Source: Tetrastigma voinierianum
Taxonomy: Eukaryota; Streptophyta; Magnoliopsida; Vitales; Vitaceae
Direction of reading: 5' to 3'
DNA length: 64,000 nucleotides
Assembly (NCBI GenBank): GCA_016808115.1
Contig: JAEQBH010001372.1
Span: forward strand, 248,001-312,000
Part shown: in pieces, positions 34,935 through 46,500 of the stretch
How the letters are laid out: each line of letters begins with the position of its first letter
How positions within the stretch are numbered: the first letter of the stretch is position 1
The notes under the pieces: generated by a model
What the model was told of the DNA's origin: nothing
Databases searched by the model: none
What the model saw: the letters and a program-made list of their open reading frames with translations, nothing else
Made by a program: the position numbers and the translations under genes

Positions 34935-36297
34935 CATCGTGTCCTCGCGTTCACATGTTGCCTCCTGCACTCCTCAGTACTGCTACAACACCTTTACTAG
35001 CCTCACGGTCTTATGTCGTAAAACCTGGTCTCGGCTATCCAAAATACAAACAAGTATCTCCTCGAAGGTCCCATCTGTATCAACAACAAGCTTGCCCCAA
35101 TCCACTAAATCAGTCGGATCTGGAGTGTACTTCCAGAGCATGGAGATATGAAATACCTCATGGACACCTGATAAACTCAACGGTAAAGCCAACCGATATG
35201 CAACTGTGCCTACCCTCTCGAGTATCTCGAAGGGCCCAATATACCTCGACGATAGCTTCCCCTGCTTGCCGAACCTGACCACTCCTCTCTTAGGCATCAC
35301 CTTCAAGAAGACTTGATAACCCACCTCAAACTCTAGAGGTCATCGTCGCATGTCGGCATAACTCTTATGCCGGCTTTGAGCCATGAGAAAATGCTTCTGT
35401 ATCAAACCCACCTTCTCAGAGGTGTCTCTAATCAAATCCGGACCCGTGATGGATCCCTTTCCCACCTCCGTCCAAAAAATCGGAGATCGACATAGCCTCA
35501 TACACGCCTCAGGCACTATCTTTATACTAGCTCAACTCCAAGTGTTGTTGGCAAATTCCAGTAAGGGCAAATGCTCTTCCCAGCTACCTTAAAATCCAGG
35601 ATACATGCTTGCAGCATGTCCTCTAAGACCTGTATGGTCCTCTCTGACTGACCATCTGTTTGTGGATGAAACGAGTACCTATTGTCAATCAAGGTTCCCA
35701 TCGCTTTGAAACTCTCTTCCAAAAGTGTGTCGTAAACCTGGGATCCCTGTCTGATACTATGGACACTAGTACTCCATGTAACTTGACAATCTCTCGCATG
35801 TATAACTTGAAAAATTCCTCCAGTGTGAAGGTCATCCGCATTGCCAAGAAATGTGCCGACTTGGTGAGCCGGTCCACTATCACCCACACCGCATCATGCC
35901 TCTACGATGTCCATGGTAAGTGGGTCACAAAACAGGACGCGTTCCCCACTTCCACCCGCCTATCTTCAATGGCCGGAGTAGTCCCATCGCCTTTGATGTC
36001 AAATTTCTTTACCCGCGCTGACATGAGGCATTGTCGGAGAAAGACCCCAACGTGCCTCTTCATCCCACTCCAGTAATACTACCGACAAAGATCTCGGTAC
36101 AAAATCATGCCACTTGAATGTACTGCAAAATGAGAGCAATGAAACACCTTGAGGATCTCATCTCTCAAACCTGTCAGCTGGGGAACCACAACCCATCCCT
36201 TATACCAAAGACTGCCATCTGCATGAATGGCCCAACCTTCGTCACCAAAACCTGTCTGTACCTAGTCCCTGATGGATACTTCCTCTACATCCTGTCT
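34935..36297 (-). pseudogene. Tekay integrase and C-terminal region
   Basis: Minus-strand reading: RLTKSAHFLAM (about 35870, after the first core Asp), VSDRDPRFTTHFW (second Asp, about 35730), FHPQTDGQSERTIQVLEDML (catalytic Glu, about 35620), then 35324-34983 with KLSSRYIGPFEILERVGTVA and LPLSLSGVHEVFHISMLWKY, ending DSRDQVLRHKTVRLVKVL. This last block is the GPF/Y module and chromodomain lead-in of Tekay/Del. A stop follows and the frame runs into the GTACG target site, where the Athila-type LTR was inserted; the remaining codons are at 16395-16432. The core acidic residues are present but the frame is broken at least four times. Confidence 0.9.
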
Positions 36298-37600
36298 CTA
36301 GGACTCGACCACGCTGCTCAGTAGGGAAGGAGTAGCCACTAAACTCCCCAAAACACTCTGAGCCTGATCACTGTACTGTAGTTCAAAATATCCCACAATC
36401 TCGAGCATCTGCCACTCCTGGGAAGCTATACTAGCTAGTACTCCCCGTGACTTCTGACTGAGTGCATCAGCCGCCACATTTGCCTTACTAGGATGGTAAG
36501 GCAAAGTGAAGTCATAATCCTCATAATGAGGTCTCGCTATGTGAAAATATACTTAAGACTTTTGTGGTCTAAAAACACCTCGAACTGCTCACCATATAGG
36601 TAGTGGCACCAAATCTTTAAGGCAAAGACTATGGCTGCCAACTCCATGTCTTGTGTAGGGTAATTCTGCCCATGACTCTTTAGCTATCTAGAACCATAAG
36701 CCACAACCCTTTCGGACTGCATCAAGACACATCCCAGCCCATCTTTAAAGGCATCACAATACACCGTTTACCTCTGTCCCCTTTCCTGGAGTATCAGAAT
36801 AGGAGTTGAAGTAAGCTCTTTCACCCCGAACGCCTCGTTACAAGTCATTCCACTAACTTGACCTCCTTCCCTACTAACCTTGTCATAGGGCCGCTAGCCG
36901 GATAATTCCTAATGAACCTCCGATAAGGTCTCTACCAATCCCAAGAAACTCAGACCGAAGAATGACTTCGGCTTCTCCTTAACTCATAACCGCCTCACCT
37001 TCCTGCTCCATCACACACCCGGGAGCCGACATGACATGTCCCAAGAATTTAATTTCAAGAGTTTCAAAATTCACATTTGCTAAACTTGGCATACAACTGA
37101 TAGTCTCTCAAAACCTGAAGAACGACCCTTAAATTATCCCCATGCTCCTCCTCAGACTTAGAGTATATCAAAATGTCGTCAACAAAGACTACGACAAACT
37201 GATCTAAATAGGGTTAGAATACCCTATGCATGAGATCCATGAATGCTGCTGGCATATTCGTAAATTCGAAAGGCATCACTGTGAACTTGAAATGCCCGTA
37301 CTGCGTCCTAAACATTGTCTTAGGGATGTCGGCCTCCTTAATTCTCAACCGATGGTATCCGGTGCAGAGATATATCTTAGAATGCACCCGTGCCCCTCTC
37401 AGTTGATCAAACAAATCATCAATCCTCGGTAAAGGATACCGATTCTTGATTGTAACCCTGTTCAACTATCGGTAGTCAAAGCACAGTCGAAGGGTTTTGT
37501 CCTTTTTTTTAGCAAACAGAACCGGCTACCTAAGGTGAAGTGTCTCATTTAATAAAAACCCTGCTTCCAACAATTCTTATCCGACCTTTGAGTTCTCGTG
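36298..37600 (-). pseudogene. Tekay reverse transcriptase and RNase H
   Basis: RT in minus-strand order: LFAKKKDKTLRLCFDYR (about 37525), [20 protein letters not shown] (about 37440), [20 protein letters not shown] (about 37280), then [10 protein letters not shown] at about 37200-37165 with FVDD in the catalytic position. The G of the usual MPFGLTNAP is E here. The RNase H is badly decayed (36850-36500) but closes with YHPSKANVAADALSQKS (about 36500), the normal end of RNase H in this lineage. Reading frames are interrupted by stops. Confidence 0.9.
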
Positions 37601-37863
37601 AACTCAATCGACTCCATCCTTATGAGTCATAGAAATGGGATGGCGTACCAGATGTAACTCAATCATGAAGTCTACATCCTCTCCATGCGAGGTAATCCCT
37701 GTGAGTTCATCTAGAAAATCACCCACATTCACAAAAACCGAGAGGTAAGACTCCAACCCCGTCTTGCCTCGTCCTCCAAGGTAAGGTTTTCCAGCCAACC
37801 CATTAACTACCCGTGCCACCTAGAGTCGTATGTGGCCTGGGGTAAAGTATCATGCTTATCCCT
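37601..37863 (-). pseudogene. Tekay protease-RT connector
   Basis: A frame near 37800-37604 reads DFLDELTGI-like sequence (VNVGDFLDELTGI), the conserved PEDLPGL-type block before RT in Tekay elements, within a broken frame. Confidence 0.7.
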
Positions 37864-38210
37864 CTAAAAAATAACACAAATACCATCCCTTGTGTAGGCA
37901 GCAATCCTTCTATGATAACAATCAATGACGACTCGGTGTGCGGTCAACCAGTCCATCCCGAGGATGGCATCAAACTCTGACATGTCCATGACCTTTAGGT
38001 CCATAATTAGTAGAATCCCGAAGGTCTCTAACTCACAATCTCGATAATATATCAACACTCACCCTAGTTCCTATGGGAGAGCTTACATGCAACGACTTTT
38101 CCAAGGATTCCAACTTTAAGCCCAAAACATTCACACAAGATGCAGTAATAAATGAATGGGACGCACCAAAGTCAAACAATACTCTTTCCCATAGGCGCGA
38201 GAGTAGAAAC
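37864..38210 (-). pseudogene. Tekay retropepsin
   Basis: The active-site region at about 38190-38160 reads LFDFGASHSFI on the minus strand: Asp and Gly are kept but the usual Ser/Thr is Phe. Downstream, 38058-37864 reads VMDMSEFDAILGMDWLTAHR and VVIDCYHRRI, the standard C-terminal half (ILGMDWL) of Tekay protease. The two halves are in different frames. Confidence 0.88.
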
Positions 38211-38449
38211 ACCTGTTTAACTCACTGGATCCAAAGTAATCCTCAATCTCAGTGTAACGCAGACACACCTGATCCCCAAGTCCCTACCTATGAGCCCCGT
38301 CCTCGACCCCGACCTATACTCCGCCTATATTTAGCTTGTTTCGACGCGGGTAGTGCATGTGCCGCACTCTACATGGCTGATACCGGTTCCTATGGCCCAC
38401 GTCGCAAGAAGGAATAAACTCGCCTGAAAGTAATTTTATCTTGGATGCT

Positions 38450-38960
38450 CCACATCATCTATCTCTCTCTATGACCATAGTCGCCCCACCATGTGAGTCC
38501 ATGTCTTATAGGAGGAATCCCACACCCGCTCTCTCGATGGATGTACTTTTGCACTCATCCTCAAACTTTCTCACCTTGGCCATGTTTGTGGTCACATAAT
38601 CATCCCCGAAACGTGCTAACTCTATGAACTTAGCCACGTATTCGAGTACTGTCATATTTCCCTATTTCAACTCTAGGAACTCCAGAGCTTTTGCATGCCT
38701 AGTAGATGCCGAGAAAAACTTACTCATGAAGAGCTCTCAAAACTCTCCTTATGTCATCATCTCTAGATCCCTTGGGACTTTAATCCAATCCCACCATACC
38801 TAGGATCCACCCTCTAGTTGAAAAGTTGCTCGCCTGATCCTCGTGGCATCGGAGGTAATCTCCATAGCCTCCAAAACCCTTTCAACCTGTCGGAACCAAT
38901 GGTCAGCTACCACTGGATACCCTCCCCCTATGAATGTCGGAAGATGATGTGACATAAACC
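38450..38960 (-). pseudogene. Tekay gag capsid region
   Basis: Minus-strand frames contain GGYPVVADHWFRQVERVLEA (about 38940), DATRIRLATFQLEGGS (about 38850), ELFMSKFFSASTRHAK (about 38730) and LEYVAKFIELARFGDDYV (about 38660-38600). This is the retrotransposon gag domain of chromoviruses. The CCHC knuckle expected between here and the protease was not recognised; 38211-38449 holds only a Arg/Pro/Gly-rich linker on that strand. Confidence 0.88.
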
Positions 38961-39466
38961 TCCGGGAGGTTATTCGTCATCCTCGTCCCCCGCCTGCACT
39001 AGCTTAAGTAATGGTAACAACCGCATTTTATAGCCCTACAAAGGCCGGTCAAAATAGGTAGGCGGCTCGCCATTGCCTCGTGGCCACCCCTACTGGGCCC
39101 CTTCCTCGACTTGCCATCTACATGTGTCAAATAGAAAATTGAGACTTTCCCTTTTTCCTTGTTCAATTAGTGGTGTATATGCCACTACTAATATACATCA
39201 CAATCTGAACTAACATATTTATTCATTCACCAAACCTCTAAGGTTATTTTCTCACCTTAGTGTTCAACATTTCCTATACACTATTCACCAAGTATATAAT
39301 TCACACAATATCATGCAGTGTATAACGCATAGTAATTCATCAGGATGCATAACTAAAGTGCTTATCTAAATCCCATGCCCATCGTTCCAGGTAATCGGGA
39401 TACCAATTCCCGATGACCTGAGCTTATACTTACTAGTGTCCAACATCTAGCTCTAGGTATTTATAA

Positions 39467-39484
39467 ACCTAGGCTCTGATACCA
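39467..39484 (-). other. Primer-binding site, initiator tRNA-Met type
   Basis: Minus strand TGGTATCAGAGCCTAGGT, matching the complement of plant initiator tRNA-Met 3' end over its first 13 bases and lying three bases from the LTR end. Confidence 0.9.
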
Positions 39485-39487
39485 TGT

Positions 39488-39990
39488 TGTGACGCCCTAA
39501 TCTTAGGGGGTCCTTTTTTTTTTCTTTTTTTTTCTTTGTTTTTTTACCACTATAAGAAGTATGTCGTGACAGAAAAATCTATGTAGTGACAGAATACCTA
39601 TGTCGTGCGCACCTAGCCTTGGTGTGCCAGCCTTGTCGTGCACGCCCGACCTAGTCTATTGCGTGCACATGGCCTTCTCTGTCACGACACAACGCAATGC
39701 CACACTATTGTGACATAAAAACCCCATCCAAGGCCCAACTCTATCGCGACACAAAAATATTTTGTCGTGACATAAAAACTCTTGGTCTTGACTAAACTCT
39801 ATCGCGACACAAAATACTCTGTTGTGATATAGAAACTCTTGGCCTTGACCAAACTCTGTCATGACATAAAAACACTTTGTCGCGACATAAAATCCCTGCC
39901 CAAGGCCAAACCTGTTGCAACACCTGACCTCTTGTCGTGGTCGTCTCGATCGAGACAAGGAAACCTCTGTCGTGACATCGTCACGACAAA
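39488..39990 (-). repeat. Partial 5' LTR of the Tekay element
   Basis: Starts TGTGACGCCCTAATC (plus coordinates) beside the primer site and matches 13879-14330, including the paired GTCGCGAC array. Similarity stops at AGAAACAA near 39988, after which the minus-strand gag of another element begins. About 1.9 kb of LTR is missing. Confidence 0.85.
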
Positions 39991-39997
39991 GAAACAA

Positions 39998-40786
39998 TAA
40001 GTATAAGGAGTGGCCTTTGGAGTCATCTCTTCTTCCAAGCGCTTTAGTGGTATGGGCTGAATTTGAATATTAACACTTGCCTCTTCCTTAGCCATTTCAA
40101 CCATATTCTTAACTAATTCGGCCATTACGAAGGCTAATTCATTCACTTGATTTTTAATATTTGAATCCTCTTGTGGAGGAGTATGCACCTCCTCCATGAA
40201 TTGAGCTTGAAATTTTTTAAGTTCAGCCATGGTTGCCTCAAGGTTTGACATTTCCTCTTGTGGAGGTTGATTCGTCTCATTTTTAACAAGAAACCCAGGC
40301 AACCAAACTTGAGCATAAATCATTTTAGCCATTGATCTTGAAAATTTAGGTTGTGCCATGGTAGATTCAACTTGAGTTCTTCTTAATTCATCCATAGCTT
40401 CTTCTAGGATTGATCTATGGACTTTTGGAGATCGAAGAGTGTTATGACTTGTGTCTCATGAGTTGTTCAAGTGATGGTCCCATCCAAAATTATGATTGTT
40501 CAAATATGGGGTACCCCCATATAACATAATCCATCGACGCATATGGTTGCCACAATTGACTCCTCACTTGATTTGTCACTCTTCGGTGATGTTCATTAGC
40601 CATTTTCTTTAATCTAAGTTGTTGAGTGAGGAGGGCCATTTCGGTTGTCAATTCCATGAAATGATCCATTGTGTGTTAAATCCTACAAAACAAAAAATGA
40701 AGACAAGCAAAAGTAAAATAAAACAAGACTAACTATATCAAAAGTAAAGAAGGAATACTTGGTATCAATATTAGTAAAAACACCAA
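39998..40786 (-). pseudogene. Gag-like fragment of a minus-strand Athila-like element
   Basis: The minus frame 40395-39998 starts MDELRRTQVESTMAQPKFSR and continues with repeated Glu/Gln-rich blocks such as NLEATMAELKKFQAQFMEEV and NQVNELAFVMAELVKNMVEM. This resembles the coiled segment after capsid in Athila gag. About 390 bp upstream is the element's primer site (40787-40804). The capsid itself was not recognised and the frame runs at its end into the GTCGCGAC array of the Tekay LTR, where the encoded residues are spurious. Assignment is moderate. Confidence 0.55.
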
Positions 40787-40804
40787 TCCTCGGCAATGGC
40801 GCCA
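40787..40804 (-). other. Primer-binding site, tRNA-Asp type
   Basis: Minus strand TGGCGCCATTGCCGAGGA, two mismatches from the complement of tRNA-Asp, six bases from the LTR end. Confidence 0.88.
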
Positions 40805-40810
40805 AAAACT

Positions 40811-41686
40811 TGATAGGCTCAAAATGTACTATATAAAATATGTGTGTGCCTATATGTGCAAATGCACGTGTCGCCTCAAGTAATAAAATGGAAGTATGAG
40901 TATCGTCCCACGAGGATTAGGTTACTAAGTACTGAAATTAGAATAGTCCTAACCTTATTTGGATGTAAATAAGATGAGAGAAAAGGAAAACAAACTAATG
41001 AAATCCTAAACTAACATGTAAATGGATGAAGAGAAAATGAAAAAATGCCTAGGGTTTAGATTTCATTTAGTTAGTCATTACGCATTCCATCCAGTTTATC
41101 CCAAATTAATCATCAAATCATCTAATAATGGTAAGTCCCATTATTACATATGTGAATCTCTCTAGAGAATCCATAATCTGTTACACAAATTACACTAACA
41201 ATAGAAGAAGAAGAGAATATGCAGAGAACACAAACTCTTTATATAATACACCACAACAAGATAATTACAGAAAAGTTACAAAACACTAACTTGATAGATA
41301 GAGTCTTGCAATATGCAATGTCCTAAAGACACTATCAAGACTACTTTGGCCCAAGCATGACTTCAGTGATTGCCTCCCAAAAAGATGAAACTATGTATTG
41401 CCAGAAGTATTTGCAATGTAAAACTTCAACTCAAGCAAACTCTCTCTTATTCTTCCTCTCTAATAAGTGAATGCACTGTTTTTGTACGTCAATTGTAAAA
41501 AAAAAAAACCTTTTTCTAAATGAATCTTGAAATGAATATTTATATATTAGTATGCAACCTTTCTGAAAGTTTGTAACCTTTCATAAAGATGCACTCTTTC
41601 AAAAAACGTTTTCAACAAACTAAAAAATAAAGTACATTTTTATTTCAAAGATCACGGCCCAAAAGCCTCAAGGCCCAAGGCCCCGT
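40811..41686 (-). repeat. LTR (partial) of the minus-strand Athila-like element
   Basis: In plus coordinates it opens TGATAGGCTCAAAATG. On the minus strand the conserved U5 block CTCGTGGGACGATACTC near 40905 identifies it as an Athila-type LTR. Its outer end is not recognised and is cut off by the LTR starting at 41687. No gene. Confidence 0.75.
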
Positions 41687-42907
41687 TGATGAGTATCTAA
41701 GACGCTCATGTCATACCCGTGTCCTTACTATGTTTTAGTTCTATTTTATATATTAAGAACTGCATCATTGCCCAATATCTGATTTTTGGATCTTGTGTGC
41801 ATTGCAGGTGAATATGGTGGTTTTCAGAAGCTTTTTGGAAATGCGAAGAAAGCGTTGAAGATCTGAGCAAAGAACGTCACGACATGCCAACGCCGCAACG
41901 CTCCAGCCATCATGAAGTCAGAATCGACACGACGCGGTCAACAATGCGCTAAAGCCAGAGCGGCCCAACGTCGCAACGTTCCAACATCGCGATGTTTCCG
42001 TGATTCCTATATCAAAATTATAAAAAGCACGGGTGACCTAATTTTTTAGATATCAAAAGCACGCATGACGAGGAGCGGGAATACGGCTAAAGGTGAGCAA
42101 CTCGAGAGATCGTGAAAGATCGCGGTTTTTTTTGGTATCTCTTCAAACCGTCAATGATTTATAGAACTATGCTTGTATTAATTTCCATTATGTTCTAGAT
42201 TTATTTCTAGGGTTTTGTTGAACCTTGCTAAAGTTGTATGGATTAGAGATTAATTCTATTTTGTTCAGTTTATTCATGAATTATATCAAATTGTTTTGAG
42301 TCTTTGGTTTATTTTCATGGTAATGTTTGGCCAACATTGACATGATCTTGATGGGTATCTAAGATCGAGAGATAAAGACTCCCAAGGATGTGAGTAGAGC
42401 GACACTTGATCACCTCCAGGATGTAGATATCCTGCCTGGAAGTGTATGATTAAGGTTTGAGCATTTAAGCATTTTCTGAATCCAGCAGCCTGGGGCAGAT
42501 GCACCTAACCTCATCAAGTAGATAGGTGCTGACATATCTCCTCGAGAGAGGATATCTCGTAGGCACGATCACCCCGTCAACGAGAATTCATTAATAGACT
42601 GAATAATAATTCCTCTAGGCAATAATCCATCTAATGTGGTAGGGGGAGGCAAAACCCTAGTTTTCACAAAAAGTAATTTTCACAAGTCATTTAGATTTAG
42701 TTTTAATTCTATACATTAATCAAGAATTCACTAAGAGTTTAAGTCCAGATAATATCGTAGGGCTAATTCTAGTAGTCAACGCACTTCTCCCCGTGGATCG
42801 ATATCCGTACTTGGGTACACTATATTACTTGATACAACACGTGCACTTGCGCACATAGGCGCTTTACCCAGTTTATACAAGTCTCACATCACGTTTACGC
42901 GCTATCA
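41687..42907 (+). repeat. 5' LTR of the second Athila element (1.22 kb)
   Basis: Begins TGATGAGTATCTAAGACGCTCAT and ends GCTATCA before the primer site. Contains an AACGTCGCGACGTT-type motif cluster (41875-42000), TATAAAAA (42019-42026), and the U5 block CCGTGGATCGATATCCG near 42795. Much shorter than the 3.0-3.2 kb Athila-type LTRs elsewhere in the window, so a different family. Confidence 0.88.
41875..42000. repeat. AACGTCGCGACGTT-type motif cluster before a TATA-like box
   Basis: Variants include AACGTCACGACATG, AACGCCGCAACGC, CAACGTCGCAACGTT and CAACATCGCGATGTTT. The cluster stops about 20 bp before TATAAAAA. Confidence 0.85.
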
Positions 42908-42913
42908 AGTTTT

Positions 42914-42931
42914 TGGCGCCGTTGTCGGGGA
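42914..42931 (+). other. Primer-binding site, tRNA-Asp type
   Basis: TGGCGCCGTTGTCGGGGA, one mismatch from the complement of tRNA-Asp 3' end. Confidence 0.92.
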
Positions 42932-43079
42932 TAAGTTTTGTGTTGATATTGACAATAGTGCAATTAGATATTACTCTGGATTTTATTTTTTTATTTTTTA
43001 TTTTTTATTTTGTCTATATAAGTGCTTGTAATTTGTCTTTAGGTTAAAGGCAAGGACACAATGAAGGTCATCATAATGT

Positions 43080-44560
43080 ATGCAATGACACAAGGTCAAG
43101 TTGAATTACTTCCATTTAATCCTGAACCAGAAAGAACCTTACACCGAGTACTCAGAGAACTAAGAGAAGAACATCAAACAAATCTAGCAACCATGCAGAA
43201 CAATGAAGGGCAAGATCAGGACCAAGAATAAAACGAGCCACAAGGGGGTCACAATGGGAATAATGGTAGGAATTATGCGCTGTGTCATTTATACAAATGT
43301 GATGACCCGCTTATGCTTGAGATAGAAGAGTTCACCTTAACACTCCACAGCTTGTTCAAACCGCTATCCGAAAAACCACCCATTCGTGCAAACAACTTCG
43401 AAATAAGGCAAAGAATCTTGCAGATGCTTCAGAATTATTCTCGTCTCCATGGATTGCTGGCTGAGAATCGAATATGTGCACCTAACCAACTTGAATGGGC
43501 GTATGCGACATGATCAAGTACAGCGGGTGGACCAAGAGGCGTCAGATCGAGATTGTTTCCGCTCTCACTAGGTGATAGAGCTAAACACTGGCTAACGAGT
43601 CAGCCACCGGATTCCATTACTTCATGGAACGACTTGGTACAAAAGTTCCTAACAAAGTTCTTTCTACCTGCAAAGATTGCACAGCTGGTGCAAGAGATCA
43701 ATACTTTTAGACAACTGGAAGGAGAGAACTAGGCTGAAGCATGGGAGAGATTTCATGAACTATTAAGGACATGTCCATACCACAGGCTAACCAAATGGAT
43801 GCAAGTCCACACTTTTTATAACGAGCTGAGGGATACGACCAGAACAGTTATAGATGCCTCAACAGGGGGTGCACTAATGAAGAAAACTACGAACTGCCAG
43901 TGAAATCTCGAAGATACAACTAATACCAAAGAATCGCTGGTCTAGGGATAGGATTACACTAAGAAAGGATGTGGGAGGCGCAGATATCGAGGTCCTCGGC
44001 AATTTGGTTACTCACGTAGCTCAATAAACATCAATGTACCATAAATGCTGCTCTGCACTCAAACTGGCTGAGTGAAAAAGTGAATCTATGTAGGATAAGA
44101 CAAAAAGAGTACGTGAAATGTCATCATTCGTGACAATCAACAAGAGAGTACGCCCAGTGATGTGCTGTCAAGGTCTAATTAGCCACAAATGTTAGGTCAA
44201 GATGGGACAATGGCCATCATAACATAATCAGTGGCTAAGGGCTGGGCGTGAATAATCGTGCGGCGCCTGTAATTTATGGACGCTGAGGAACAATCTGAAC
44301 AACATGCCACCACCCCGAGTGAGCGAACCGCAATCCGAGAAAAAGGTGGACTTGGAATAAGCCCTTGCTCAAATGCTTTCTTCTCATACCGCCTTTATAA
44401 ATGAGACAAAGGCGAATATGCAGAACCATGCCACCTAGTTGAATAATCAAAGTAAAGATAGTTAAGAAACCCGAGGTGCAAATCGCTTAAACGGCTAATA
44501 TATCACTGACCGAGGGGGCAAGAAGGTTCCTTGCCAAGAAATTCAGAAAAAAAACCCTAA
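43080..44560 (+). pseudogene. Gag of the second Athila element
   Basis: 43103-43230 reads LLPFNPEPERTLHRVLRELR. 43313-43513 is an open frame before the capsid. Around 43550-43880 the capsid block is clear: FPLSLGDRAKHWLTSQPPDS, ITSWNDLVQKFLTKFFLPAK, AEAWERFHELLRTCPYH, then VIDASTGGALMKKT. This is the retrotransposon gag domain with the GALM block of Athila. 43900-44560 is the poorly conserved linker with stops. Reading frame breaks occur at 43231, 43514 and 43732 among others. Confidence 0.9.
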
Positions 44561-45543
44561 GGGTGAAGGTAAGGAACATGTTAAGGTTATCACATTAAGA
44601 AGTGGTAAAGAGCTAGCTACACGGGGGCCACCACCAGTAGTAAGAGAAGAGGAAACGGAGGTAATGGAACAGTTAAACCCGAAAGATCAAAGGCAAAGGG
44701 AGTAGCCCCAAGAGGAGAAGCCAACAGAGACACCAGATGGGAAGAAAGAGACTGAGAAACAGGCAGCTACAGCTGAACCCTATGCACTAGTACCATATCC
44801 CCGTTGTTTCAGTGTAATAACCGGATACAAAGCATTAAATTCATGGAAGTGTTTAAGAAACGCAAGATATGAATATTCCATTCAGACGATTAGAACAGAT
44901 GCCTAGCTACGTCAAATTCATGAGAGATATACTATCCAAGAAAAGAAGGTTATCAGAATTTGAGACAGTGAATCTTACCGAGGAGTGCAGTGCTATACTT
45001 TAGAGGAAATTACCACAGAAGCTGAAGGATTCATGCAATTTCACAATCCCCTGTATGATAGGGAACTCGATCTTTGAGATAGCCTTATGTGACTTGGGAG
45101 CTAATATTAACCTCATGCCTTTATCCATTTTCAGACGTCTGAATTTAGGTGAAGCTAGACCTAGTACGGTCACCCTGCAGTTGGCAGATAGATCATTGAA
45201 ACATCCTCGGGGAGTGATAAAAGATGTGCTAGTAAAGGTAGACAAGTCTATCTTCCCAGCTAACTTTATAGTGCTAGACTTAGAGGAAGATAAAGAGATA
45301 CCCATCATACTGGGCAGACCATTTCTAGCAACTAGCAGGCCTATGATTGATGTGCAGAAGGGAGAGTTGAAACTAAGAGTGCAGGATGATGAAGTAAGAT
45401 TTAGTGTATTTAATACGGTGAGGCATCCAACAGAGAGTGATGCATGCTTTATGATAGAGGCAATAGAGGTTATAGTGTCTAGCCATAGTGGTTTAACTAA
45501 CCCTTTGGAGGCTAGCCTTGTGCATAATGCTAAGGAGAACTAA
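44561..45543 (+). pseudogene. Linker and retropepsin of the second Athila element
   Basis: 44590-44620 reads VITLRSGKELA, the usual start of the protease-proximal linker. The protease frame 45055-45543 (162 residues, open) has CDLGANINLMPLSIFRRLNL (Asp-Leu-Gly-Ala active site intact), VTLQLADRSLKHPRGVIKDV, DKSIFPANFIVLDLEEDKEI and PIILGRPFLATSRPMIDVQK. It is the most complete domain in this element. The frame upstream is broken at 45001 by a stop, so it is not translated as part of a polyprotein. Confidence 0.92.
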
Positions 45544-45559
45544 GTGAAGAGGCCGAAGA

Positions 45560-46500
45560 GTATGTGAAGTGGATGGACTCCTTTCAGCCAAACAGGTCGA
45601 AGCATTATGAGCCTCGTGAGAGAACACTGACTTCAAAGGCCCCCTGGGTTGAGCCACCACCACAACTGGGAGTTAAAACTACTCCCTGGGCCACTTACAT
45701 AAAGCAGCATTTGGGAATCCTCAACCCTACCAAGCATTTATATCAACATCTCCGATGCGGATGGAAGAAGAGAAGCTTTTGATAGTGCTTCGAGATCACA
45801 AGAATGTCATCGAGTGGTCTTTGGATGATTTGAAGGGGATCCGCCCCTCCATGTGTATGCACTGGATCCTATTAGAGGATGGGCACAAACCGTCAGTAGA
45901 AGCTCAAAGGAGACTAAACCCGACAATGAAGGAAGTGGTAAGAAAAGAGGTATTGAAGTGGTTAGATGCAGGAGTGATCTACCCCATCTCAGATAGTTCA
46001 TGGGTAAGCCAGCACCGTTGTCCCAAAAATGAGAGGGATCACAAAGGATACGGATCGAGAATAACGACCGCTACTCTCAATAAATATAGGTGGAGGATTT
46101 GCATACCACGGAATTAAATAAAGGCGCCTAGAAAAGATCATTTCACTTCCATTCCCCGATCGGGATGGCCGGACCGGGCAAGGTATGAGTATTAATGCTT
46201 TCGGATTCGTATTCGTTATAATCAAAGATCACTATCAATGAGCACCGCAGAAAACAATACGACCAGATGGTATCACACATGAGCTTTAGGTGAATTCCCT
46301 TTAGGCTATGTAACGCACCAGGCACGTTTCAGCGTTGTATGATGGCCATATTCTCATACATGGTCGAGAGAACAATTGAAGTATTCATGGATGATTTCTT
46401 TGTGCTAGGGAAATCTTTTGATAATTGTTTGGAGAACCTAAGACATGCACTGATAAGATGTGAGGAGACCAACCTTGTGCTAAATTAGAAAATGTCACTT
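45560..46500 (+). pseudogene. Reverse transcriptase of the second Athila element
   Basis: 45755-46010 reads VIEWSLDDLKGIRPSMCMHW and RRLNPTMKEVVRKEVLKWLD. 46010-46140 is scrambled around the primer-grip region, with RKDHF at about 46132. 46290-46410 reads FRLCNAPGTFQRCMMAIFSY then VERTIEVFMDDFFVLGKSFD, with the catalytic FMDD. Several frameshifts and stops, for example the stop before KMSLHS near 46488. Confidence 0.9.

Larger units (their letters stand above)
13879..39990 (-). mobile_element. Tekay/Del chromovirus, minus strand, split by nested insertions
   Basis: Minus-strand order from high to low coordinates: partial 5' LTR (39488-39990), tRNA-iMet primer-binding site (39467-39484), gag, protease, RT, RNase H, integrase (down to 34935), then after an 18.5-kb insertion the last codons of pol (16395-16432), a polypurine tract (16298-16310) and the 3' LTR (13879-16297). 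The pol frame breaks at 34934/34930 and resumes at 16432 on the other side of a perfect GTACG duplication, which ties the two halves together. The 5' LTR stops matching near 39990, where a minus-strand Athila-like gag begins, so its outer part is lost or displaced. Confidence 0.85.

Noticed and set aside
34918..36324. Plus-strand ORFs of 70-138 residues
   Set aside because: They are shadows of the minus-strand Tekay integrase, which gives the recognisable protein.
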